Shown here: in pieces, positions 54,331 to 64,000 of the stretch
Position numbering within the stretch: the stretch's first letter is position 1
Layout of the letters: every line of letters starts with the position of its first letter
Source of the DNA: Microbotryum silenes-acaulis
Lineage: Eukaryota > Basidiomycota > Microbotryomycetes > Microbotryales > Microbotryaceae
Reading direction: 5' to 3'
DNA length: 64,000 nucleotides
NCBI GenBank assembly: GCA_003665825.1
Contig: QPFY01000007.1
Coordinates: forward strand, 1,116,001 to 1,180,000
Notes under the pieces: generated by a model
Databases searched by the model: none
Told to the model about the DNA's origin: nothing
The model's input: the letters and a program-made list of their open reading frames with translations, nothing else
Made by a program: the position numbers and the translations under genes

Positions 54331-57300
54331 TGATTGACTTCATCATCATGACCTGGAACGTCAACAGGGGCTTCAATACCCCTGAACGACGTCGTCTGCT
54401 TCTTTCGTATTTCACTTCGCTCACACCTCCCCCTTCTGCTATCCTTCTCCAGGAACACAATGTTCCTAAATCACGACAATCTCACATACGCCACGAGTAC
54501 GCCCAGTCCCACCAGGGCGAGGCCTACTTTTCTCAACACTGCCTCACTTTGATTCCAAGCTCTTCTCCTCTTCTCGGTGGTCATCGTCGCACGCGTCAGT
54601 CTCTTGGCGGGCGCTTACTCGTGACCACCTTCGATGTGCGGGGTTCGACGGACGTCGTCGAACTCAACAATATCTACGCTCCGGTTCAACCCGCCGAGCG
54701 CCTCCTCTTCTTCACCTCCCTTCACTTTCGGGCGACCGTCTCCTCTCACATTCGGTTCATCGCGGGCGATCTCAACGACTGCCCTATCCCCGCGGTGGAT
54801 CGAGCGCAACAGGTGGACCGCCCGAACACCCACCACTGGCCCGCGCTTATGTCGCGGCTCGACGGGGCGTACACGGATGCCATTCGGCTCATGCACCCAC
54901 TGTCGCCGGCGACCACGCGCCCGCATCTCAGCAAGGACGGCCGGCTCATTTCGCGCGCGCGCATCGACTTTGTTCTGGTGCAGCGGCGACACGAGCGACG
55001 GATCGTTTCTGCTTCCACTCTGTACAATATCTCTCGATCCATGTCGGATCATCGACCGGTTACGGTCACATTTAGGCTGCGCGCAAGTGGTGCCGAGGTC
55101 GAAGAGGAGCTCTGCCTTCCCCAGGCGGCTCATTTTCTGACCCGCATCAACTCGTCAACCTTCAAACACGCCGAGTTTAAGGAGTTCGTCACTCCTCTCC
55201 TTGAGCAGGCACCGTCTGGGGATCCGGTCGCCGACCTTCAGCGCGTACTCTCGGAGTCTCGGGTCCAAGCTCTCGAGCTGTCTCGGCGTCTGTTTCGGGA
55301 GCGCAACGCCCTCGAGATGATGCTGGTATCTCGACTGCAGGACATTGAGTCTCGTCGGGTGCTGAGTCCCTTTGACATCATCGACTGGACGAACACCCAC
55401 GACGCTCTCACCAAACTTGTGAACGAGCGAGCAAGGCAGTCCCGGATCAGGGCGCACGTTCCCGAGATTGCATCCGAGGAACGTCTCAGTCGTCCGGTAC
55501 ATGCCAAACTGGCTGCTCGGTCCCGGGATGTGAAGTTTCAGAGTATCCGGCTCGCTGATGGCGAGCTCACCACTGACATTGAGCGCGCGCTCGAGCACAC
55601 CCATTCTCATTTCCAGCAGCACTACCTTGTCGAAGCGAAGGATCCGGAACAGGTCGTGACGATGCGGGATGAGCTCTTGGGACCCATCAGATCAGCAAGA
55701 CCTTGTGACGACCCGCTTTCCCGACGCTCGCTTCCTTCGGCGCTTCTCGAATTCGCACGTCGACATTCTTGCCGAGCCCATCAGCGAGGCCGAGGTGCTC
55801 GCAGCGATTCGAACCACGCACGAAGGTCGATCTCCGGGTCCTTCAGGGGTCCCCTATGAGATGTATCGAGCCTGCCCCTTGCTTTGGGCCCCTCTCTTGA
55901 CTCGAGCCTACAACGAGCTGATTACTCGAGGCTCCCTTACTCCACAACAGAGCCAGGCGAATGTGCGCCTCTTGTTCAAACACAACAAACCTGGTGCAGC
56001 GCGGTGCGACCTCAAATCGTATCGTCCGATCACCTTGCGGGAATGCGACTACAAGATCTTCACCAAGGTCTACGTGGCTCGTCTGAACCGGATCCTCCCC
56101 GATGTTCTTCCGGCCGGACAGCATGGGTTCGTCAAAGGGCGAAGACCAGCGGACGCGGCTTTGCATCTGAGGCTCCTGATCGATGAGATTAGGGGTCGTG
56201 GGGCAGAGTTCCCGACAGCAGCGCTCCTCTCCCTGGATCAGAGCTCGGCTTACGACATGGTCGAGCACGACTGGGTCTTTGCGGTGTTTGAGGCTCTCGG
56301 CGCGCCGGAATCTTTCCAGCGCGTCTTGCGGATGCTCTACAACGGCGAGACGTCCACAGCGCGGTACATTGTCAACGGTTTCCTTACCGAGACGGTGCGA
56401 CTCCTGTGCGGTCTTGGCCAGGGCGATCCTCTCTCTTCTTCTGTCTGGGATGTGGTATTCCAACCCTTCCTTGATTCTCTCAGTCGACGCAACATTGCGC
56501 TGACTATCACTCTTCCGGAGCTGGCTCCTCGTCCACAGACTCGATGCATCACCAATTTGGCGTTCGCGGATGACGCCGTCGTCGCTGTCGCTGGACCGGA
56601 AGCTATTGCTTCGCTCGAGGCGTTAGCTCGGGATTGGCGACTCGCGACGAACGGCCGTCTAAACACCGACAAAACCGTGGTGATGCCATTGGGCGCGACG
56701 TTGTGGGATCGCGCGGACTTGTCCAAACTGTCGTTCGTGGCACCGGACGAGTCTCTTCCCTGGATCGGTCTCCAGTTTGCGCCTGACGGCAACAACAGGC
56801 TGGGATTCCATGATCTTGAGCGAAGGGTCGATCGAGTGATTCTCTCGGTGCGCGACCGATGGATGACGCATCATACCCGGGCTTTCTATCTCAACCGCTA
56901 CGGCATCTCCAAGGTGCTGCACTCTCTCTCCGCCGACGTACCGCCATCCGACGTGATCAAGGCGATCGAGCGCAAGCTTGCCGACTTTGTGAAGGGAGGA
57001 CCGCGGCGCAGTGACTACAAGCAATCGGTCGTCTTCACGACACGGGCGCGAGGTGGTCTCAGCGTCGTGAGCATCCAAGATGTGGTGGATTCAGTCTCGG
57101 TACGGATTTGGGACGTGCTGGCCGGCGGGTCAACTGCGATTTGGAGCGATCTGGCTCGGAGTTCCATCCGGCGAGCGCTTCCGACCTTTGACTTTGCTAC
57201 GGATCTGTGGACGTGGAGGAACGCCGACGCACCCCGGGAGCTACATCCCCGCTGGCGAGCGGTGCTCTCGGTCGCTGAACGCTACCCTGCCGTCGTCGAT

Positions 57301-58371
57301 CCTGCCAAACTTTCGGTCTCCAATTTTCTTTCTCTTTCTCCCCTCCAACCTGGTCTGCATGACTCGCGGGCGTTCTCGGAGCAGGATAAGCGTTTGGCGA
57401 AGCTTTTCAGTTTCGAACGCACCATCGCTGACATCTATGCGCGAGCCCAATACCCCGCAGCTCCAACGGTGCCCTGGACCCCTGAGAAGCATCCCCAAGG
57501 CGACGGCTCGGAGCTGTCCAACCTTTGGCAATGGAAGCGCGATCAAGTCCAGGCGTGGATCCAGGTCGCAGGCGATCGCCTCATCCCGCCGCTTCCGCCT
57601 CCTGTTCCCGTCCTCGCACGTCGACCACCCGTCATTCGTGTTGTTGGAGCACCTGGAGTCCGGCCCGGCGGTCCCCTCGAGCACATCTTGCCCAGAGCGA
57701 CTCCGGTCGGCGTGCCTGATCAAAAACTTCCCCTCCCCTCCGGCCCCTTGTGTGCTGATCAGTGGAGAATGTTGAACTTGGACAGACCTTACACCATTGC
57801 GCGACTTCGACGCGTCATCAACCATCGACGTTTCGACCACACACAACGCCCTGGATCACTCGTCACACCCAAAGAAAGGCGACTCTTCTGGGTGTGGTTC
57901 CACACCGGGCCCGCCACGGCCCGCGAGCGCGAGGTGCACTTCAAGCTGGCGTACCACTTCACGCCAACGCGGAAGCGCCAGTTTGTGCAGCGGCATGGCG
58001 ACTCAGCCTGCTGCCTCGTGCAGGCATGCAGCCTGGCAGGGGTGGAGGATGACTTTACTCACTTTTGGCATGATTGCCCTGACTCTTCTCAGTTTTGGCA
58101 AGCAGCTAGGTCCATTCTCTGCGACGCGCTGGGGGTCGTGTCGATCCTCGACCTCGACTACACGGCACTTCAGATCGAGCACGGCCTCCCTCGACTGCGC
58201 GCTCGCCTTCCGACGTCGAAAAAGCGCCCAATCCGCGCCTTCATTGCGCTGGCGCTCGACACTCTCAGCAACCGACGCTGGGATCTCCATCGCCACGCCA
58301 AAGCGATGTCGAGCATGGACAAGGAGATGGCGGGACTGAAGGAGAGGTTGGAGCTCAGATTGGCACGATGA
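54330..58371 (+). pseudogene. LINE copy 3 ORF2, frameshifted
   Basis: Relative to copy 1 one C is added in CTTTCC (now CTTTCCC) at about 55720. The endonuclease half (~460 residues) reads normally and then runs to a stop at 55857-55859. The reverse transcriptase half is intact in the original frame from about 55720 to 58371, including FADD. Confidence 0.88.
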
Positions 58372-59758
58372 AGTAGACGGCGCTCCTCCCTACCCAGCCA
58401 AGAACCACAAACCAAAAACCAAATAAAAATCACAAGTCCCCTTTCCCTCTTTCTCAATCTCCAAAATGTCTCCCAAACACGCCAGAATACTGAACCTGTT
58501 TTCTCTCGCTCTTTTTGCCATTCCTCCTCATAGGCTTCCGTACTCCCCAGGAGCCTCGGGTTCTTTGCGCCGGCGGGCATTGTCGCCCTTGGTTCGAGCT
58601 TCTGCCACATCACGATGACACACAGCGAAAGCGGATCCCCTTGGCCCTCTCCTGGACTACGCCGTGAGTTTTCCACTCCTCTCAAGGGCCGGGTCTGTCT
58701 TCTCTTTCGGTCGAGCGACTCCGTGATCTCCTGTTCAAGGCCGGCACAAACTGCCTGCGTGGCTCGCCTCTCCTTGCTTTGCTGCTCGCTCGGAGTCGCG
58801 GCCGCGCGGCGGGTGACTCGGGTACCGAACCGCCATACACATCCACACTCGAGCGAGGTCCCACACAATGACATCACCGTCGTGGGCCTCATGCTCCTTC
58901 TTTCCCCAGTATCTGCGGTGATTGGGAACCACCTGCACGTACAACGGGACTCGAGTGTGCGTTCCGAGATTGGGAGTACGCCGCAGGGAAGCGAGGCCCC
59001 TGCGGAAGGTATACCCCGCCTCTGGTCTCCAGCCGCGCGCCGGTGTTGTCGGCCACCCGCCCGCGCTGCAGACCGAGGCGTGTCCAATGGACTGTCACAT
59101 GCTCCGTGACTTTCCCCGGAAATCTCTGGATTGTGTGTTTTTGTGCGAAGTAGGCCTGTTTCGCAGTTGCAGTCATTGAAATGGGGGTGATCTGGGGTCG
59201 TGCGGTCGCGAGGGGGGGGCCGACTTTGGTAACCGAAAAGGGGTTTGGAATCCGCGGTGCAGATCCAGCGCAGTTGGGTACAAGGGGTAGGTGATTGCTG
59301 CGGTCGCAGGGGGTTACATCCCCCCTTTGGACCACGTGAATCATTCGGATTGAGCGGGATGTTTGTGCCATCGGAGGCCTTGTTCGACGCGTGTCAAAGA
59401 ATTAAGGGGCTTCAAGGAGTAGGGCGGTCTCAGGGTGGGTCTGAAGTCAAAAGATCGAAGAAGGTTCAACTGTACAACTATAATCGGATTCGCCTGTACA
59501 ACACATGTACCACCACCAACAATTCCTCCATCGTTTCCCGATTCCTTGTGTATTATCTTCAATCTTCCTTTCATTCGTCTCTGGGAGGGAGCAACCGTGG
59601 GTGGGGGGGACTTGAACTCGGATGTATCGGGTTGGTCTGTTCTGCTAGTTACAACGCATCGAGCGGCGGTTGTGGTCATCATCGTGCATACTGGGCAGCA
59701 TCTCCTTTAGTTCCGTAGGGGGTTTTCTCGTCTTGCAAATTAGCGATGAGTTTCATAC
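58372..59758 (+). other. LINE copy 3 3' UTR
   Basis: Non-coding 3' region equivalent to that of copy 1, including the minus-strand TAGCAGAACAG / GAGTTCAAGTCC stretch. Confidence 0.6.
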
Positions 59759-59771
59759 AAAAAAAAAAAAA

Positions 59772-60970
59772 TGGAACAAAACCGTTCATTCAGCTGGGTT
59801 CCCTCATCCTCATCCTCATCCTCAGCCTTCGCTGGCCCTTAGACCGCTCGGCCATATCTCCCCCAGATGTGTACAGTGTGTTTTCAGTTGCTCGTACGGA
59901 TAGCAATCTTTTGGCAGTCGTGTTGGAACAAAACCGTTCATTCAGCTGGGTTCCCTCATCCTCATCCTCATCCTCATCCTTCGCTGGCCCTTAGACCGCT
60001 CGGCCATATCTCCCCCAGATGTGTACAGTGTGTTTTCAGTTGCTCGTACGGATAGCAATCTTTTGGCAGTCGTGTTGGAACAAAACCGTTCATTCAGCTG
60101 GGTTCCCTCATCCTCATCCTCATCCTCATCCTTCGCTGGCCCTTAGACCGCTCGGCCATATCTCCCCCAGATGTGTACAGTGTGTTTTCAGTTGCTCGTA
60201 CGGATAGCAATCTTTTGGCAGTCGTGTTGGAACAAAACCGTTCATTCAACTGGGTTCCCTCATCCTCATCCTCATCCTTCGCTGGCCCTTAGACCGCTCG
60301 GCCATATCTCCCCCAGATGTGTACAGTGTGTTTTCAGTTGCTCGTACGGATAGCAATCTTTTGGCAGTCGTGTTGGAACAAAACCGTTCATTCAGCTGGG
60401 TTCCCTCATCCTCATCCTCATCCTCATCCTTCGCTGGCCCTTAGACCGCTCGGCCATATCTCCCCCAGATGTGTACAGTGTGTTTTCAGTTGCTCGTACG
60501 GATAGCAATCTTTTGGCAGTCGTGTTGGAACAAAACCGTTCATTCAACTGGGTTCCCTCATCCTCATCCTCATCCTTCGCTGGCCCTTAGACCGCTCGGC
60601 CATATCTCCCCCAGATGTGTACAGTGTGTTTTCAGTTGCTCGTACGGATAGCAATCTTTTGGCAGTCGTGTTGGAACAAAACCGTTCATTCAGCTGGGTT
60701 CCCTCATCCTCATCCTCATCCTCATCCTTCGCTGGCCCTTAGACCGCTCGGCCATATCTCCCCCAGATGTGTACAGTGTGTTTTCAGTTGCTCGTACGGA
60801 TAGCAATCTTTTGGCAGTCGTGTTGGAACAAAACCGTTCATTCAACTGGGTTCCCTCATCCTCATCCTCATCCTTCGCTGGCCCTTAGACCGCTCGGCCA
60901 TATCTCCCCCAGATGTGTACAGTGTGTTTTCAGTTGCTCGTACGGATAGCAATCTTTTGGCAGTCGTGTT
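59772..60970. repeat. Minisatellite array D
   Basis: Units at 59867, 60019, 60171, 60317, 60469, 60615, 60767 and 60913 are spaced 152, 152, 146, 152, 146, 152, 146. This is the same pattern as array B except for B's single-C loss. It starts with the CCTCAGCC variant and ends at LINE copy 4. Confidence 0.95.
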
Positions 60971-61169
60971 TGGTACTCACCGCGCGTTGGAGTCCGCGTT
61001 AGGTGCTCGGCGGGTTTTGATCTGCGCAGCGCTCTTTGCGCGCAGGGGTTTGACTTTCACCCAACTGCTTGCCGTCGTTGCTTTATAACCTCTTTTAGCT
61101 CTTTTTGTAGCGGTCCCAGCCAACCTGAAGGATTGCAATTTATGAGCCCCAGTCCCAAAAAAAAAAAAA
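60971..61169 (+). repeat. A-tailed 199-bp segment, LINE copy 4
   Basis: Same sequence, junction and 13-nt poly(A) as in copies 1 and 2. Confidence 0.6.
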
Positions 61170-61381
61170 TCTTTCATCTTTCATCTTTCATCTTTCATCT
61201 TTCATCTTTCATCTTTCATCTTTCATCTTTCATCTTTCATCTTTCATCTTTCATCTTTCATCTTTCATCTTTCATCTTTCATCTATCATCTTACATCTTT
61301 CATCTTTCATCTTTCATCTTTCATCTTTCATCTTTCATCTTTCATCTTTCATCTTTCATCTTTCATCTTTCATCTTTCATC
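61170..61381 (+). repeat. (TCTTTCA)n heptamer tract, LINE copy 4
   Basis: Same length and the same variant units as in copies 1 and 2. Confidence 0.95.
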
Positions 61382-61454
61382 CCAATCGCACTACCCTACC
61401 TCTGCAAACGTCAATACATCGAATACATCAACTGCTACACCAGCTATCGACCCG

Positions 61455-63455
61455 ATGTCCGACCAGGCACCGCCTGATCCGGGCCGCGGCCCTCCGGAGC
61501 CGGCAGCGACGGGACAACCACGTGGTGACGCGGGGGCGGAAGCCGATGCCGCCGAGGGACCAGCGAACCCCGGCCTAGCGCTGTACCAGGAAAAGCGTGA
61601 TGAAGAAAAGAAGAGGAAAGAGGATGTCGCGAGAATCCTGAAGATGATCAGTGTCGAAGATGGCACACGCCAGGGCACCCGCATCCTTGTGCTCAAAGAC
61701 GCACTCGGCTTCGGCAAGGACCGGGCCACCTCCCTGCGCTTCAGCGCACTCAATGCAACGAAACCAATTACCGACACGTCTGGTGCCGTTCTGGAAGTCA
61801 CGTTCGAACACACCGGCGTGGCCACCGAACGCGAGAAGTCCGAGTTGTACTCGAAGGTGCTCCGTACCCTGTCGCCCGACACGTCGTTGTGTTTTAACCT
61901 GCCCGCAGGAGTTGTCCTCCCGCCCGAGCTCCAGAAATACGCTCCAATCATCCATGGAGTCGCACCGGAATCGATCATCCAAAGCGGTAACACCCGGTTC
62001 AAGTTCGTGGTGCGCTGCGCTAGCGCAGCGGCGCTGGACCAAGTCCACGACGCGGCGACCAAGATCGAGTGGAAACGCTCCTTTGCCCAAGTCCGCAAGC
62101 GCTTGGCGTTCGTCAAAAACGTCGTCGAACTGCGTTTCATTATCAGTCCTGAGGCCGAATACACGAACGACGACCTCTGGAACAAACTGCAAGGCGTCGT
62201 CGCCAAGCTTACCGGGGACGGCCACAAGTGCGACTTGCTCCAACTCCAGCAGCCTCTAACGGTCGTTCAAGGCTCGTACCTCGTCGCTCGAGGAAACTAC
62301 GCGGCCATCGTCCAGTTCGACGACGACGACCTGTTCAAGAACAACGGTGCTCAACTTAGGCAGGTTCTACCGACGAGGATCGACCTTCGGGGACGACTCG
62401 CAACACTCACGCCCCTTCGCCACGACTACGAGGCCGAAGCCTCGTGCCGCCGATGCGGCTTTGTAGGCCACTCCGACAACTGCGTTCAAAAGCCGGTCCA
62501 GCGTCAGCAGGCCTCCCAGAAAAACAACAACAACCAAAGGCCCCAGGCCGAGCCCCAAAGCAACATCGAGCAAACCTCGACCCCCCAAAAACAACGCAGA
62601 GGTGATGTAGCCTCTCCCTCTCCCCCAATGTCTCCTGTCGCGTCCAAGCGTTCAAAGAAGAACGCATCTCCCACAAGGGACACTAACAACTCACCACGAG
62701 TCTACCCTACTCGTTCACAAAGCTCTACACCCACAGCATCCGCCCCTCGCGGTTTCATCGTCGCCGCAAACCCATTCGCAAGTCTGGCCGGCGACGTAGC
62801 CGAGGAGGCGCAGGAGGAGCCCGCTCAGGCCCTCGAGGACGACGAGGACGCGATGAGCGTAGTCGAGGCACAGCTGGAACAACAGCAGGAGGTGCCGCCG
62901 CTGGAGCCTTCGGATCTGTCGGATCTGCAGGACCGCGGAGCGGAGGGGAACCAGGGGGAACACACGGAGACGAGTGACGCGGAAGAAGGGGAATCGCAGT
63001 CGGCCGAGACGGGGTCTGTGCCTGAGATTGTTTCGACGACTCCTGAGCATACCCCTGAGCTGACGCGCTCCCGATCGGCCAGTCACCATCAGCTTGATAT
63101 GGACGGCCTTCCCGACGACTGGATGAATCGTGTGTCGGATCGCGAGCGCAAACAGGATGCTGGTCTATACGATGAGATCACCGAGTTGGACCGCACCCCG
63201 TCTGTGACCGGTTGGATGCCTTCGCCGTCTCCAGGTCCAGTGTTTGATCCCGAGCCCGAGCCCAAGCCCAAGCAGGAGGTGGACGATGGAAGTTCCCAGG
63301 GTCTTCGCCGGTCCGAGCGTATCCAGCGTCTCACCAGCGTCGCGCGCACATCGGACTGGAACGAATCGACTGCTGCGGACCCGCTCCCCTCACCCACATT
63401 CGGACCTATGTTGTCCATCAAGGGAGCTGCTGCTGCAACGAAGGCGCGATCGTAA
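61455..63455 (+). CDS. LINE copy 4 ORF1 protein (666 aa)
   Basis: Same protein as in copies 1 and 2, with the TAATG overlap into ORF2. Confidence 0.9.
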   Translation: MSDQAPPDPGRGPPEPAATGQPRGDAGAEADAAEGPANPGLALYQEKRDEEKKRKEDVARILKMISVEDGTRQGTRILVLKDALGFGKDRATSLRFSALNATKPITDTSGAVLEVTFEHTGVATEREKSELYSKVLRTLSPDTSLCFNLPAGVVLPPELQKYAPIIHGVAPESIIQSGNTRFKFVVRCASAAALDQVHDAATKIEWKRSFAQVRKRLAFVKNVVELRFIISPEAEYTNDDLWNKLQGVVAKLTGDGHKCDLLQLQQPLTVVQGSYLVARGNYAAIVQFDDDDLFKNNGAQLRQVLPTRIDLRGRLATLTPLRHDYEAEASCRRCGFVGHSDNCVQKPVQRQQASQKNNNNQRPQAEPQSNIEQTSTPQKQRRGDVASPSPPMSPVASKRSKKNASPTRDTNNSPRVYPTRSQSSTPTASAPRGFIVAANPFASLAGDVAEEAQEEPAQALEDDEDAMSVVEAQLEQQQEVPPLEPSDLSDLQDRGAEGNQGEHTETSDAEEGESQSAETGSVPEIVSTTPEHTPELTRSRSASHHQLDMDGLPDDWMNRVSDRERKQDAGLYDEITELDRTPSVTGWMPSPSPGPVFDPEPEPKPKQEVDDGSSQGLRRSERIQRLTSVARTSDWNESTAADPLPSPTFGPMLSIKGAAAATKARS

Positions 63456-64000
63456 TGATTGACTTCATCATCATGACCTGGAACGTCAACAGGGGCTTCA
63501 ATACCCCTGAACGACGTCGTCTGCTTCTTTCGTATTTCACTTCGCTCACACCTCCCCCTTCTGCTATCCTTCTCCAGGAACACAATGTTCCTAAATCACG
63601 ACAATCTCACATACGCCACGAGTACGCCCAGTCCCACCAGGGCGAGGCCTACTTTTCTCAACACTGCCTCACTTTGATTCCAAGCTCTTCTCCTCTTCTC
63701 GGTGGTCATCGTCGCACGCGTCAGTCTCTTGGCGGGCGCTTACTCGTGACCACCTTCGATGTGCGGGGTTCGACGGACGTCGTCGAACTCAACAATATCT
63801 ACGCTCCGGTTCAACCCGCCGAGCGCCTCCTCTTCTTCACCTCCCTTCACTTTCGGGCGACCGTCTCCTCTCACATTCGGTTCATCGCGGGCGATCTCAA
63901 CGACTGCCCTATCCCCGCGGTGGATCGAGCGCAACAGGTGGACCGCCCGAACACCCACCACTGGCCCGCGCTTATGTCGCGGCTCGACGGGGCGTACACG
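63455..64000 (+). CDS. LINE copy 4 ORF2, 5' part
   Basis: The endonuclease start (TWNVNRGF, LLQEHNV, AGDLNDC) is present and in frame. The gene continues beyond the window. Confidence 0.92.
   Translation, partial: MIDFIIMTWNVNRGFNTPERRRLLLSYFTSLTPPPSAILLQEHNVPKSRQSHIRHEYAQSHQGEAYFSQHCLTLIPSSSPLLGGHRRTRQSLGGRLLVTTFDVRGSTDVVELNNIYAPVQPAERLLFFTSLHFRATVSSHIRFIAGDLNDCPIPAVDRAQQVDRPNTHHWPALMSRLDGAYT

Larger units (their letters stand above)
52238..59771 (+). mobile_element. LINE copy 3, 5'-truncated and with broken ORFs
   Basis: The 5' end starts with AGTA and two heptamers, then the normal leader. The A-tailed segment and nearly all of the heptamer tract are missing. The insertion point in the repeat unit is the same (GTCGTGT on the left; 13-nt poly(A) at 59759-59771 and TGGAACAAAACC on the right). 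A few base changes relative to copies 1, 2 and 4 and one 1-nt indel in each ORF make it the most diverged copy. Confidence 0.92.
60971..64000 (+). mobile_element. LINE copy 4, 5' part (runs off the window)
   Basis: The left junction is the same as in copies 1 and 2 (GTCGTGTT then TGGTACTCACC). It contains the A-tailed segment, the full heptamer tract, an intact ORF1 and the start of ORF2. Confidence 0.93.

Overview
This is a nuclear window from a fungus, almost certainly a basidiomycete yeast or yeast-like species. The reasons are short introns (mostly 60-100 nt) at high density in nearly every gene, small first and last exons, GC-rich coding sequence, tightly packed genes on both strands, and the gene set itself (cytosine deaminase, NKAP, Vac8, Mdv1, Edc3, G-gamma with a CaaX box). 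A Pucciniomycotina relative is my guess, not something the sequence proves. Exon joins were worked out by hand from splice signals and from phase agreement. Most gene models below close in phase from start to stop.

Left part (1-33.4 kb), ordinary gene space. In order: the tail of an unidentified + strand gene (1-445); a WDR48/UAF1-type WD40 protein (1165-5522, -); cytosine deaminase FCY1 (6218-7172, +); an orphan low-complexity protein (8650-9573, +); prohibitin-1 (9883-11358, -); an NKAP-family protein (11732-13419, +); EDC3 (13558-15517, -); a ~2.1-kb terminal-inverted-repeat element carrying a broken helicase fragment and a second small gene (about 15846-17936); a heterotrimeric G-protein gamma subunit (18701-19410, -); VAC8 (20165-23044, -); the mitochondrial fission adaptor MDV1 (23622-26553, +); RNase H2 subunit B (26686-28335, -); and a slicer-type Argonaute (28777-32261, -).

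Right part (33.36-64 kb), a retrotransposon array. It starts at an intron-containing tRNA-Leu(AAG) gene (33363-33480, -). From the 5' flank of this tRNA onward the sequence becomes a minisatellite with 146/152-bp units. Each unit carries a copy of the 5' half of that tRNA plus its flank. Four copies of one non-LTR retrotransposon (LINE; ORF1 666 aa, ORF2 1346 aa with an APE endonuclease and reverse transcriptase) sit in this minisatellite, all in the same orientation. Each copy whose junctions are visible lies at the same position of the repeat unit, about 60 bp upstream of the tRNA-derived motif. Copies 1 and 2 are full length with intact ORFs, copy 3 is 5'-truncated with a 1-nt indel in each ORF, and copy 4 runs off the window. 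Copies 1, 2 and 4 have an extra 199-bp A-tailed segment and a (TCTTTCA)n tract at their 5' end.

The most interesting proposal is a sequence-specific LINE whose target is a tRNA-Leu-derived tandem repeat, comparable in logic to the tRNA-targeted TRE elements of Dictyostelium or to LINEs specific for rDNA or telomeric repeats. It may have an A-tailed passenger that uses the same site. A complete Argonaute gene lies about 1.1 kb from the tRNA. Any functional link between the two is only inferred from proximity.
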